A stretch of DNA of 8,587 bases from Hydrogenophaga sp. (GCA_025458415.1 JALOSN010000158.1:1-8587), one strand, 5' to 3'. Counted from the first letter of the stretch, positions 1-8,587 are shown. A program made the numbers and translations. Notes: generated from the letters alone by a model not told the origin.

Positions 1-1644
1 CCGCTGGCCAACCGTCTGGGCATCTGGCAGATCAAATGGGAGATGGAGGACCTGGCCTTCCGGTTCCTCGAGCCACAGGTATACAAGCAGGTGGCCCGAT
101 TGCTCGACGAGAAGCGGGTCGAAAGAGAGGCCCACGTCGAACAGGTGCGGCAGCAGCTGGAAGTCGAGTTGCGGTCGGTGGGCGTCCAGGCTTCGGTGCA
201 AGGCAGACCCAAGCACATTTACAGCATCGTTCGCAAGATGCGGGGCAAGTCGCTTGATTTCGATCAGGTGTTCGACATCCGTGCGCTGCGTGTGATTGTT
301 CCGCGCATCGACGATTGCTACACGGCGCTGGCCCATGTTCACGCGCATTACGCCCCGGTTCCCGATGAATTTGACGACTACATCGGAAAGCCCAAACCGA
401 ACGGCTACCAGTCCTTGCACACAGTGGTCCGGGACGAGCAGGGCAGAGCCTTCGAGATCCAGATACGAACCGAGGAGATGCATGCCCATGCCGAGCACGG
501 CGTGGCAGCCCACTGGGCGTACAAGGAGGCGGGGACCAAAGGCTATGCCGGCGTGTCCGCCAGCTCCGATTACGACGCCAAGATTGCCGTGCTACGGCAG
601 CTGCTGGCCTGGGAGCGCGATCTGAGCGGTCATGCCCAGGGGCTTTTCGACGACCGCATCTACGTGTTGACGCCCGACGCGGCCATCGTGGAATTGCCAC
701 GCGGCGCAACGGCGGTGGACTTTGCCTACAGCGTGCACACGAACCTGGGGCACCGTTGCCGCGGTGCCCGCGTCGACGGCGCCATGCTGCCCTTGAACAC
801 GCCCTTGCAGAATGGCCAGACGGTGGAAGTCATCGCCGCCAAAGAAGGCGGACCTTCGCGCGATTGGCTCAACGGTGACTTGGGCTACCTGGTGAGCCAC
901 CGCGCCAAGAGCAAGGTGCGGGCATGGTTCAATGCCCAGGCCCACGAGGAAACCGTCGCCCGTGGTCGTGAAGCGGTGGAGAAGCTGCTGCAACGCGAAG
1001 GCAGGACATCGGTCAAGCTCGATGAGCTCGCCGCCGCCATGGGCCTGACCTCGGCTCAGTCGCTCTTCGAGCAGGTCGGCAAGGATGAGTTGTCCCTGCG
1101 GGCCATTGAAATGCAGCTGCGTCCGGTGGAGCAGCCGCAGACGGTTGAAGAAGCTCCCTGGCTCAGGAAATCTCGCAAACCGACCCCGGGACCTTCGGGC
1201 GGCGTGTTGGTGGTAGGGGTCGAGTCACTGATGACCCAGCTGGCACGCTGTTGCCGTCCAGCGCCGCCGGATGACATCGCCGGCTTTGTGACACGCGGCA
1301 AGGGCGTGAGCATCCACCGTTCAGACTGTGCCGACTTCGCCCACCTGAAACGCAAGAGTCCCGATCGGGTCATCGAGGTGCAGTGGGGTGGCAACAAGCC
1401 CGACGATGGCACCCTCTACCCCGTCGATGTGGCGGTCGAGGCGCAGGATCGACAGGGATTGCTGCGCGACATCTCCGATGTGTTTGCGCGGGAGAAGATG
1501 AATGTGATCGGAGTGCAGACACAGTCCGTCAAGGGTGTTGCCTGGATGACCTTCACCATTGAAGTCCGCGATGCGCGCCAGGTTGCACGCGCCATGGCTG
1601 TGGTGGGCGATGTGCCCGGTGTGCGTGTGGTGCGGCGCAAGTAA
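1..1644 (+). CDS. relA: RelA, (p)ppGpp synthetase (GTP pyrophosphokinase), 5'-truncated by window edge
   Basis: The frame is open from base 1, so the gene starts outside the window; 547 residues and the stop are visible. RelA transfers pyrophosphate from ATP to GDP/GTP on stalled ribosomes to make the alarmone (p)ppGpp. The visible part begins at the end of the N-terminal pseudo-hydrolase region (LANRLGIWQIKWEMEDLAF), followed by the synthetase domain (about visible residues 70-175). In it, the Asp of VFDIRAL (codon at 274) and the Glu of FEIQIRT (codon at 454) match the catalytic positions of E. coli RelA. EFDD at 367-378 is the EXDD signature of RelA-type synthetases; SpoT/Rel proteins have RXKD there. 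Then come a TGS domain (about 649-840), a helical linker, a Cys/His zinc-finger-like domain (CC at 1249-1254, His 1315, Cys 1327) and a C-terminal ACT/RRM domain (about 1423-1641). The ribosome-binding regulatory half is therefore complete. No terminator follows; transcripts probably run into the tRNA-Val unit. Confidence 0.95.
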   Translation, partial: PLANRLGIWQIKWEMEDLAFRFLEPQVYKQVARLLDEKRVEREAHVEQVRQQLEVELRSVGVQASVQGRPKHIYSIVRKMRGKSLDFDQVFDIRALRVIVPRIDDCYTALAHVHAHYAPVPDEFDDYIGKPKPNGYQSLHTVVRDEQGRAFEIQIRTEEMHAHAEHGVAAHWAYKEAGTKGYAGVSASSDYDAKIAVLRQLLAWERDLSGHAQGLFDDRIYVLTPDAAIVELPRGATAVDFAYSVHTNLGHRCRGARVDGAMLPLNTPLQNGQTVEVIAAKEGGPSRDWLNGDLGYLVSHRAKSKVRAWFNAQAHEETVARGREAVEKLLQREGRTSVKLDELAAAMGLTSAQSLFEQVGKDELSLRAIEMQLRPVEQPQTVEEAPWLRKSRKPTPGPSGGVLVVGVESLMTQLARCCRPAPPDDIAGFVTRGKGVSIHRSDCADFAHLKRKSPDRVIEVQWGGNKPDDGTLYPVDVAVEAQDRQGLLRDISDVFAREKMNVIGVQTQSVKGVAWMTFTIEVRDARQVARAMAVVGDVPGVRVVRRK

Positions 1645-1657
1645 TCCATCGCAAGCA

Positions 1658-1666
1658 TGCTATAAT
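1658..1666 (+). promoter_or_regulatory. Extended -10 promoter of tRNA-Val
   Basis: A consensus TATAAT lies at 1661-1666, preceded by TGC at 1658-1660, which makes a TGn extended -10 element. It sits 20 bases upstream of the tRNA 5' end, so transcription would start near 1672-1674 and leave a leader of about a dozen bases. No good -35 hexamer is seen 16-18 bases upstream, around 1638-1643; the extended -10 may compensate. It begins 13 bases after the relA stop and lets the tRNA be made independently of relA. Confidence 0.75.
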
Positions 1667-1685
1667 TCCAGCTTCGAATCGATGT

Positions 1686-1762
1686 AGGCGCGTAGCTCAG
1701 CTGGTTAGAGCACCACCTTGACATGGTGGGGGTCGTTGGTTCGAGTCCAATCGCGCCTACCA
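1686..1762 (+). tRNA. tRNA-Val (anticodon GAC)
   Basis: A full 77-base cloverleaf with encoded CCA. The acceptor stem AGGCGCG pairs with CGCGCCT (7 bp), followed by discriminator A1759 and CCA at 1760-1762. The D arm GCTC/GAGC, the anticodon stem CCACC/GGTGG with loop TTGACAT (anticodon GAC at 1720-1722), and the T arm GTTGG/CCAAT with TTCGAGT loop are all intact. The body closely resembles E. coli tRNA-Val(GAC). It reads the valine codons GUC and GUU. It has its own promoter upstream and an intrinsic terminator 30 bases downstream, so it looks like a monocistronic unit that also receives relA read-through. Confidence 0.97.
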
Positions 1763-1792
1763 ACACATTCGGGGTCCAGTCCCCTCGCAATC

Positions 1793-1822
1793 AAAGGGCC
1801 AGCCTTCAGGCGGTCCTTTTTT
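1793..1822 (+). terminator. Rho-independent terminator after tRNA-Val
   Basis: AAAGGGCC (1793-1800) pairs with GGTCCTTT (1812-1819) as 8 bp including one G-U. It is capped by a GCC/GGC mini-stem with a TTCA loop and a bulged A at 1801. A run of six T (1817-1822) follows. It ends the tRNA-Val transcript and any relA read-through. Confidence 0.85.
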
Positions 1823-1828
1823 GTTGGT

Positions 1829-1850
1829 GCCGGATCCAGCCGGGTCCGGC
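1829..1850 (+). repeat. Perfect 9-bp hairpin in the tRNA-Val/phaR gap
   Basis: GCCGGATCC (1829-1837) and GGGTCCGGC (1842-1850) pair over 9 bp (one G-U) around the tetraloop AGCC. It starts 7 bases after the tRNA-Val terminator and has no T run after it, so it is not a classical terminator on the plus strand. It could be a DNA inverted repeat acting as a protein site upstream of phaR, or a backup RNA hairpin. Its function is not known. Confidence 0.5.
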
Positions 1851-1858
1851 AAGGCACA

Positions 1859-1868
1859 GGGTTAACCC
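1859..1868. promoter_or_regulatory. Palindrome GGGTTAACCC upstream of phaR, possible operator
   Basis: A perfect 10-base palindrome centred between 1863 and 1864, about 30 bases upstream of a candidate -10 for phaR (1895-1900). PhaR proteins are known to repress their own genes in other bacteria, so an operator near this promoter is expected. Whether this palindrome is that operator is inference; I do not recognise it as a documented PhaR site. Confidence 0.25.
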
Positions 1869-1894
1869 ATGCCCTTGGTGTCAGCCAGGGTTTC

Positions 1895-1900
1895 TAGAAT
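1895..1900 (+). promoter_or_regulatory. Candidate -10 box for phaR
   Basis: TAGAAT matches TATAAT at five of six positions and lies 60 bases upstream of the phaR start. The best -35-like word, TTGGTG at 1875-1880, is only 14 bases away, shorter than the usual 16-18. A promoter is required here because the tRNA-Val terminator ends upstream transcription at 1822, but its exact position is uncertain. Confidence 0.3.
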
Positions 1901-1960
1901 GGGGACACAACCGCGCACCGCCAAGGTGCGCCGCGATCCACCTTCCGGGAAAGAGTACCA

Positions 1961-2506
1961 GTGCAAAAGAGCAAGGCCGAAGCCAGCAGCAACGCCAGTC
2001 GGAGCGCCGTGCGGGTGATCAAGAAGTACCCCAACCGCCGGCTGTATGACACCGACACGTCGTCCTACATCACCCTGGCGGAGGTCAAAGCGCTCGTGAT
2101 GGACAACGAACCCTTCGTGGTGCGGGATGCCAAGACGAACGAAGATCTGACCCGGAGTATTCTTTTGCAGATCATCCTGGAAGAGGAAACGGCGGGAGTG
2201 CCCATCTTCACCGAACAGGTACTGGCCAACATCATTCGTTTCTACGGACACGCCATGCAGGACTTCATGGGGTCCTACCTGGAAAAGAACGTGCAGATAT
2301 TCATGGACCTGCAGCAGAAGATGAGCGAGCAGACCAAAGGCCTGACTCCGGAGGTATGGCAGCAGTTCATGAACGTGCAGTCGCCGATGATGCAGGGCAT
2401 GATGGGAAACTATCTGGAGCAGTCGCGCAACGCATTCACCCAGATGCAGGAGCAGATGCAGAAGAACAGCGAGCAAATGCTGGCTGCCATGGGTCTCAAG
2501 CGTTGA
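1961..2506 (+). CDS. phaR: PhaR, polyhydroxyalkanoate synthesis repressor
   Basis: This 181-residue protein is the usual length for PhaR of PHB-making betaproteobacteria. The family binds DNA and also PHB granules. When PHB is absent it represses phasin (phaP) and its own gene, and binding of PhaR to nascent PHB relieves this. The N-terminal DNA-binding domain covers about residues 17-77, with the hallmark VIKKYPNRRLYDTDTSSYIT followed by a helical part ending LLQIILEEE. A PHB accumulation domain follows (about 84-125, FTEQVLANIIRFYGHAMQDF). The last 50 residues are rich in Gln and Met and probably form an amphipathic helix that contacts granules. The start is GTG at 1961, preceded by GGGAAAGAG at 1947-1955 as ribosome binding site. 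No polymer synthesis genes are in the window, so phaR is unlinked from phaCAB here as far as can be seen. rimO follows after 45 bases. Confidence 0.94.
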   Translation: MQKSKAEASSNASRSAVRVIKKYPNRRLYDTDTSSYITLAEVKALVMDNEPFVVRDAKTNEDLTRSILLQIILEEETAGVPIFTEQVLANIIRFYGHAMQDFMGSYLEKNVQIFMDLQQKMSEQTKGLTPEVWQQFMNVQSPMMQGMMGNYLEQSRNAFTQMQEQMQKNSEQMLAAMGLKR

Positions 2507-2518
2507 CGTTCAGTGTGC

Positions 2519-2551
2519 GGGGGAGCTGGGCGCTCTGAGACAATCTCCCCC
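2519..2551 (+). promoter_or_regulatory. GC-rich hairpin abutting the rimO start codon
   Basis: GGGGGAG (2519-2525) pairs perfectly with CTCCCCC (2545-2551), and the next base, 2552, is the A of the rimO ATG. The 19-base loop contains the only Shine-Dalgarno-like word (GAGA, 2537-2540), which can itself pair with TCTC at 2544-2547. The start is therefore held at the foot of a strong stem with no free ribosome binding site. Control of rimO translation, or coupling to phaR translation, is an inference. Confidence 0.4.
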
Positions 2552-3937
2552 ATGAATGAATCCTCCATCACTCCGGGTGCGCACGCGCCCAAGGTCGGCT
2601 TTGTCAGCTTGGGTTGTCCCAAGGCGCTGACCGATTCCGAACTGATCCTCACGCAGCTGAGCGCAGAGGGCTACCAGACGTCCAAGACCTTTGCCGGCGC
2701 CGATCTCGTGATCGTCAATACCTGCGGCTTCATCGATGACGCGGTCCGGGAGAGCCTGGACACCATCGGTGAGGCGCTGGCCGAGAATGGCAAGGTCATT
2801 GTCACCGGCTGCCTGGGTGCACGCGAGGCCGATGGCGGAGGCAACATGGTGCGGCAGGTGCATCCGAGTGTGCTGGCAGTCACGGGACCGCATGCCACCC
2901 ATGAGGTGATGGAGGCGGTGCACCAGCACCTGCCCAAGCCGCACGATCCCTTCGTCGATCTGGTGCCGCCTCAGGGCATCAAGCTCACGCCGCGCCACTA
3001 CGCCTACCTCAAGATCAGCGAAGGCTGCAATCACCGTTGTACCTTCTGCATCATTCCTTCCATGCGTGGCGACCTGGTCAGTCGTCCCATCGGGGATGTG
3101 CTGACCGAGGCGAGAAAGCTGTTTGAAGCTGGGGTGAAGGAGTTGCTGGTGGTCAGTCAGGACACCTCTGCCTACGGGGTCGACGTGAAGTACCGCACCG
3201 GTTTCTGGGACGGCCGACCCGTGAAAACGCGCATGCTGGACCTGGTTCGTGAACTGGGCGTTCTGGCCAAGGGTTACGGGGCTTGGGTGCGCTTGCACTA
3301 TGTCTACCCCTATCCGCATGTGGACGAAGTGATTCCACTCATGGCTGAAGGCCTGCTGCTGCCGTACCTTGATGTTCCCCTGCAGCACAGCCACCCGGAC
3401 GTGCTTCGCCGCATGAAGCGGCCCGCCAGCGGGGAGCGGAATCTGGAGCGCATTGCGCGCTGGCGGGAGATGTGTCCGGAGATTGTGGTGCGAAGCACCT
3501 TCATCGCCGGCTTTCCCGGAGAAACCGAGGCGGAGTTCCAGCATTTGCTGGACTTCGTCAAAGAGGCGCGCATCGACCGGGCCGGCTGCTTTGCCTACTC
3601 GCCCGTGCAAGGCGCCGCTGCCAACGAACTGGCCGACCCGGTGCCCGAAGCTCTGCGTGAGGATCGCCGTGTCCGCTTCATGGCAGTCGCCGAGGCCGTG
3701 TCGGTGGAGAGGCTCAGGGGACGTATCGGATCGACCATGCAGGTGCTGGTGGATTCGGCGCCGGGTCTGGGGAAAAAAGGAGGCGTGGGACGCAGTTACG
3801 CTGACGCCCCAGAAATCGACGGCGTCGTGCGGCTGCTGCCCCCGCAGAAGATCAGCAAGACGCTCAAGGTGGGCGACTTCACCCGGGCGCATGTCGTGGC
3901 CGCCGAGGGCCACGATCTGGTGGCGATGCCGGTTTGA
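2552..3937 (+). CDS. rimO: RimO, ribosomal protein S12 methylthiotransferase
   Basis: RimO is a radical SAM enzyme with two 4Fe-4S clusters that adds a methylthio group to the beta carbon of the conserved Asp of ribosomal protein S12. The 461-residue product has the expected three domains. The N-terminal methylthiotransferase domain carries cluster cysteines C22 (SLGCPK), C58 (NTCGF) and C87 (TGCLGA). The radical SAM domain has the CxxxCxxC motif C159-NHR-C163-TF-C166. The C-terminal TRAM domain (about 395-461) would bind S12. SLGCPKALTDSE and GRSYADAPEIDGVV separate RimO from the tRNA enzyme MiaB. The ATG at 2552 is chosen because homology begins soon after it (APKVGFVSLGCPK). A GTG at 2513 is in frame but would add 13 residues that do not look like RimO. 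It lies 45 bases after phaR on the same strand with no terminator between, so the two are probably one transcript. Confidence 0.96.
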   Translation: MNESSITPGAHAPKVGFVSLGCPKALTDSELILTQLSAEGYQTSKTFAGADLVIVNTCGFIDDAVRESLDTIGEALAENGKVIVTGCLGAREADGGGNMVRQVHPSVLAVTGPHATHEVMEAVHQHLPKPHDPFVDLVPPQGIKLTPRHYAYLKISEGCNHRCTFCIIPSMRGDLVSRPIGDVLTEARKLFEAGVKELLVVSQDTSAYGVDVKYRTGFWDGRPVKTRMLDLVRELGVLAKGYGAWVRLHYVYPYPHVDEVIPLMAEGLLLPYLDVPLQHSHPDVLRRMKRPASGERNLERIARWREMCPEIVVRSTFIAGFPGETEAEFQHLLDFVKEARIDRAGCFAYSPVQGAAANELADPVPEALREDRRVRFMAVAEAVSVERLRGRIGSTMQVLVDSAPGLGKKGGVGRSYADAPEIDGVVRLLPPQKISKTLKVGDFTRAHVVAAEGHDLVAMPV

Positions 3938-3953
3938 TCGCCGGCCCATTGCC

Positions 3954-3968
3954 TGGTCCGCTGGACCA
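3954..3968 (+). repeat. Small hairpin between rimO and the tRNA-Leu terminator
   Basis: TGGTCC (3954-3959) pairs with GGACCA (3963-3968) around a three-base loop, 16 bases after the rimO stop. It has no T run on the plus strand. It may protect the 3' end of the rimO mRNA or be incidental. Confidence 0.35.
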
Positions 3969-3971
3969 AAG

Positions 3972-4005
3972 AAAAAGGCCTGCAGACCATGATCTGCAAG
4001 CCTTT
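3972..4005 (-). terminator. Rho-independent terminator of tRNA-Leu
   Basis: AAAGGC-C-TGCAGA (3974-3986) and TCTGCA-A-GCCTTT (3993-4005) form a stem of 6+6 bp with a single C/A mismatch around a six-base loop. Read on the minus strand, the stem runs into TTTTTCTTT (3976-3968), which makes an intrinsic terminator 5 bases past the CCA of tRNA-Leu. On the plus strand only TTT follows, so it would stop rimO transcripts weakly, and read-through towards rnr is possible. Confidence 0.85.
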
Positions 4006-4010
4006 AAGAT

Positions 4011-6233
<2,223 letters not shown>

Positions 6234-6247
6234 ATGCGTCGGATGCA

Positions 6248-6310
6248 TTCCCGGATGACTTCCGTTCTGACACCATTTGCCGGGCGACGATCCGGGAACG
6301 CGACTTCCCG
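6248..6310 (+). promoter_or_regulatory. Competing inverted repeats in the rnr-yggT gap
   Basis: TTCCCGGAT (6248-6256) is perfectly complementary to ATCCGGGAA (6290-6298), 33 bases later. Part of the second arm, CGGGAA (6293-6298), can instead pair with TTCCCG (6305-6310) around a six-base loop. The two structures exclude each other. The element ends 30 bases before the yggT ATG. No T run follows either stem, so it is not an obvious terminator. It may be a leader switch, an mRNA-stabilising structure after rnr, or chance. Confidence 0.35.
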
Positions 6311-6339
6311 CCCATGACCATCCAGTAAATTGCCACAAC

Positions 6340-6891
6340 ATGCGCGTCATTCTTTTTCTGCTCGATACCCTGTTCTTCTTTCTGGTTGCTGCTGCCCTGC
6401 TGCGCGCCTGGATGAACCACCAGCGTATGCAGATGACGGTTCAACCGGGTCGGTTCGTGATGGCCCTCACCAACTGGATTGTTCAGCCGGTTCGCCGGAT
6501 CCTGCCACGCAGCATGGCCCAGGCTCGCATCGACTGGGGCAGCCTGATGGCTGCGGTCCTGCTGGCCATGGCCTACGGCGGACTCTGGCTGAGTCTGGTG
6601 ACAGCGGCGCAGCCGGTGTCGGTTTCGCCGCTGGCCTTGCTGCTGGGCATCCTGACCATGGCCGCCAAGCTCTTGGTCCGGACCGTGCTCCAGGGACTGA
6701 TGGTTCTGCTCATCGTCTACGCTGTGCTGTCATGGGTGCAGCCCCATTCACCCCTCATTCACACGCTGGACCGGCTGTGCTCTCCGCTCCTGCGCCCGGT
6801 GCGGCGCATTGTGCCGACGATCGGTGGTGTGGATCTGTCGGTGCTCATTCTGATCATCCTGCTTCAGGTGGGTCTGATGGTGCTGGGCTGA
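6340..6891 (+). CDS. yggT: YggT family inner-membrane protein
   Basis: A 183-residue, strongly hydrophobic protein with about four membrane segments (near residues 3-22, 68-88, 115-133 and 163-182), plus a hydrophobic stretch at 97-112. It contains the two copies of the YggT repeat expected in the family, recognisable by PVRRILP (50-56) and PVRRIVP (153-159), each following a helix and preceding a hydrophobic segment. The molecular role of YggT is not settled; it has been linked to osmotic stress and cell-envelope functions in other bacteria. The ATG at 6340 is chosen because the first membrane helix starts right after it. The frame extends upstream to 6277, but those residues are polar and unlike the family. 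No good ribosome binding site precedes the ATG. It lies 106 bases after rnr on the same strand and converges with nnr, with 38 bases between the two stops and no clear terminator there. Confidence 0.9.
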   Translation: MRVILFLLDTLFFFLVAAALLRAWMNHQRMQMTVQPGRFVMALTNWIVQPVRRILPRSMAQARIDWGSLMAAVLLAMAYGGLWLSLVTAAQPVSVSPLALLLGILTMAAKLLVRTVLQGLMVLLIVYAVLSWVQPHSPLIHTLDRLCSPLLRPVRRIVPTIGGVDLSVLILIILLQVGLMVLG

Positions 6892-6929
6892 TCGTCTGGC
6901 GGAACGGCGCCTGGCAGAAGATCGGCTGC

Positions 6930-8450
6930 TCAGCTGACACTGCCCTGAGCGAGCATGCCTGCCGTGAGTGTGTGGCCCTTCCAGCGGTCGGCGAGGTCGC
7001 CGTGGCGGGCAACGGTTGCCCGAACACACTCCAGTGTGTGAGACGAATCGTTGCCTGCCAGCGCAGCACCCAGCATGCCTGCCAATACGTCTCCTGTGCC
7101 TGCGGTAGCCAGCCGCGCGTTGCCGCTGGCGTTGATGAACGGTGTTTGGCCGGGTGCTGCGATCACGGTCCCCGATCCTTTGAGGACGCAGATGGCTCCC
7201 AGGCGTTCCGCGAGGGTTTCTGCCGCGCCCAGCCGGTCCGTCATGACCGTGGTCGTGTCGGTACCGAGCAGCCGGGCAGCCTCAAGCGGATGGGGCGTGA
7301 TCACCGTGGTCAGACCTCGTTCGTGCCTCGTCCGCAACTGGTGACCCAGGCCAGAATCTGCAGCCATCGCGTTGAGGCCGTCGGCATCCAGCACCAGCCG
7401 ATGGCTGCGACCGATCACGGTGGGCAGCAGGCCGATCACGGCCTGACCGCCTCCGCAGCCGCACACAACGGTTCCCGCTTCCAGGCTGGGAGACGCCAGC
7501 AGCTGTTCGGGACTGCGAACCATGAGCTCCGGATACACGGGGTCCCAGGCGATCGAATCGCCAAGCAGACCCAGATAGACCCGGCCGGCCCCTGAGGTCA
7601 GCGCTGCCCGTGCCGCCAGTACGGCGGCACCGGTCATTCCCGTGCCGTGGGTCCCGACATGCTGTCCGCCAATGATGATCACGTCGCCCTGGGTGCCCTT
7701 GTGCGCCCTGTGAAGCCGGCGGGCTGGCCCCGCGTTGGCAGGAGACAGCCAGGCCCTCGGTGTCTCGGTGTCGGACAAGCTCACCCCCAGATCGTCGAAC
7801 CAGAGGCTGCCCGTGGCATCGCGGCCGTCCGCGGTGAAAAGTCCGGTCTTGAGGGTGAGCAGGCTCAGTGTGTGTCGAGTCGGCCCTTCCGTGGAAAGGG
7901 CGGGGCCGGACCATGCTCCGGAGTCGGCGTCCAGACCGCTGGGCACGTCCACGGCCAGAACAGACGTGGCAACCACGTTCATGTGCTCCAACCAGTGCCC
8001 GATCCGGCCTTCGGGCGCGCGGCGGGCACCGATGCCCAGCAGCGCGTCGATCACGAGATCGGCCCGATCGGGCGGGTCAGCATGGAAATGCACGCCGGCA
8101 GCCAGCGCCTGCCCGAGCGCGTACCTGCTGTCGGGCGGCAGGCGGGCAGGGTCCGGGGTCGGGCCCATGACATGCGTCAGGTGAACCTGCCACCCCCCGT
8201 GGCCTTGTCGTGCCCACTGGGCGAGGTGGGTGGCCGCGCGCATGCCGTCGCCACCGTTGTTCCCTGGGCCGCAGGCCACCCAGATCCTGTCTGCATGCGG
8301 TCCCAACGCCGCGGTCAGCCGGGCCACCGCGAGACCCGCCCGGTCCATCAGCGTGTGCAGCGGCAAACCGGCCTGGGCGCGGGCCTCGATCTGCCGTGTT
8401 GTCAGTGTGTTGTAAAGGGGCTCGCGCGAGGCGGTGGTGATGCGGCGCAT
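6930..8450 (-). CDS. nnr: Nnr, bifunctional NAD(P)HX epimerase and ADP/ATP-dependent dehydratase
   Basis: This 506-residue fusion enzyme repairs hydrated NADH and NADPH. The N-terminal YjeF_N/AIBP domain (about 1-235) epimerises R- and S-NAD(P)HX, and the C-terminal domain (about 240-500) dehydrates the S form using ATP or ADP. The epimerase signatures are NNGGDG (64-69), DALLGIG (135-141) and DVPSGLDAD (168-176). The dehydratase, of the ribokinase-like fold, shows KGTQGDVIIIGG (251-262), LDADGLN (354-360), TPHPLE (385-390) and SGNARLATAGTGDVLAG (442-458), where Asp454 is the expected catalytic base. The length matches bacterial two-domain Nnr proteins. The ATG at 8450-8448 has AGGG just upstream on the minus strand. 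The gene lies 10 bases behind a LysM-protein gene on the same strand, so the pair is probably one transcript. Confidence 0.95.
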   Translation of the reverse strand: MRRITTASREPLYNTLTTRQIEARAQAGLPLHTLMDRAGLAVARLTAALGPHADRIWVACGPGNNGGDGMRAATHLAQWARQGHGGWQVHLTHVMGPTPDPARLPPDSRYALGQALAAGVHFHADPPDRADLVIDALLGIGARRAPEGRIGHWLEHMNVVATSVLAVDVPSGLDADSGAWSGPALSTEGPTRHTLSLLTLKTGLFTADGRDATGSLWFDDLGVSLSDTETPRAWLSPANAGPARRLHRAHKGTQGDVIIIGGQHVGTHGTGMTGAAVLAARAALTSGAGRVYLGLLGDSIAWDPVYPELMVRSPEQLLASPSLEAGTVVCGCGGGQAVIGLLPTVIGRSHRLVLDADGLNAMAADSGLGHQLRTRHERGLTTVITPHPLEAARLLGTDTTTVMTDRLGAAETLAERLGAICVLKGSGTVIAAPGQTPFINASGNARLATAGTGDVLAGMLGAALAGNDSSHTLECVRATVARHGDLADRWKGHTLTAGMLAQGSVS

Positions 8451-8460
8451 GCCCTGAACT

Positions 8461-8587
8461 TTACTGCGGCGGGATGCGCAGCACCTGCCCCGGATAAATC
8501 TTGTCCGGGTGGCTGAGCATGGGCTTGTTGGCTTCGAAGATCAGCCCATACTTGTTGGGCGTGCCATAGAACTGCTTGCTGATCTTG
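8461..8587 (-). CDS. LysM-domain protein, C-terminal end only (YgaU/Kbp-like)
   Basis: Only the last 41 complete codons and the TAA (8463-8461) are inside the window; the 5' part lies beyond base 8587. The visible peptide ends in FEANKPMLSHPDKIYPGQVLRIPPQ, the second half of a LysM module. This exact type of LysM end, with an NKPMLSHPDKIYPGQVLRIP-like sequence, is seen in YgaU/Kbp, a small soluble BON plus LysM protein that binds potassium in E. coli. Other LysM proteins that bind peptidoglycan can end similarly, so the family is not settled without the N-terminal half. It is upstream of nnr by 10 bases and likely co-transcribed with it. Confidence 0.85.
   Translation of the reverse strand, partial: KISKQFYGTPNKYGLIFEANKPMLSHPDKIYPGQVLRIPPQ

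Noticed and set aside
1684..1760. tRNA-Val acceptor stem could be extended by two more base pairs (G1684-C1760 and T1685-A1759).
   Set aside because: This would pair the discriminator and the first C of CCA with leader bases, which are removed by processing. The standard 7-bp stem fits the E. coli tRNA-Val layout exactly.
2510..3949. Long minus-strand open frame of 479 codons opposite rimO.
   Set aside because: Antisense shadow: rimO has all cluster cysteines and full family length, and the opposite frame has His/Gln-rich sequence without any motif.
6892..6929. Search for a terminator between the converging yggT and nnr genes.
   Set aside because: Only imperfect GC-rich pairings and no T run on either strand could be found.
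6330..7595. Plus-strand open frame of 421 codons across yggT and the end of nnr.
   Set aside because: It overlaps two recognised genes in other frames and crosses their convergent junction. The composition is low-complexity and unlike a real protein.

Overview
The window comes from a high-GC betaproteobacterium and looks most like Burkholderiales, probably Comamonadaceae or a close relative. The evidence is a phaR-rimO pair (PHB regulator followed by the S12 methylthiotransferase), RimO and RNase R protein sequences that read like Comamonadaceae members, and a RelA of the EXDD type. I placed it by memory of protein families, without a database search. Gene density is high, and no phage, insertion sequence, CRISPR or defence genes are visible.

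Layout. Positions 1-1644 hold the 3' part of relA on the plus strand. A tRNA-Val(GAC) with its own extended -10 promoter and an intrinsic terminator follows (1658-1822). A short regulatory-looking gap (1823-1960) leads to phaR (1961-2506) and rimO (2552-3937), both plus strand and probably co-transcribed. Facing rimO on the minus strand is a tRNA-Leu(CAG) (4011-4095) with its own terminator (3972-4005). Directly against the 5' end of that tRNA begins an rnr-like frame on the plus strand (open 4068-6233), then yggT (6340-6891). Converging on yggT from the right are nnr (8450-6930, minus) and, 10 bases upstream of it, the C-terminal end of a LysM-domain protein (8461-8587 and beyond).

How the genes relate. 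Most are housekeeping: stringent response (RelA), polyhydroxybutyrate control (PhaR), ribosome modification (RimO), RNA decay (RNase R), a small YggT membrane protein, NAD(P)HX repair (Nnr), and a LysM envelope or potassium-binding-like protein. RelA and PhaR both link to nutrient and carbon-storage physiology, but nothing here shows them to be co-regulated.

The most unusual place is the tRNA-Leu/rnr junction. The rnr frame lacks the family's N-terminal helix-turn-helix region and the start of the first cold-shock domain. An in-frame stop lies inside the tRNA, so the missing part cannot lie upstream in frame. The gene also appears to lack a short stretch at the start of the second cold-shock domain, while the catalytic RNB core and S1 domain look intact. 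The tRNA-Leu has lost any recognisable promoter at the same junction. This may be a real deletion that made a shortened RNase R, or an assembly join. I found no convincing evidence of an undescribed multi-gene system.
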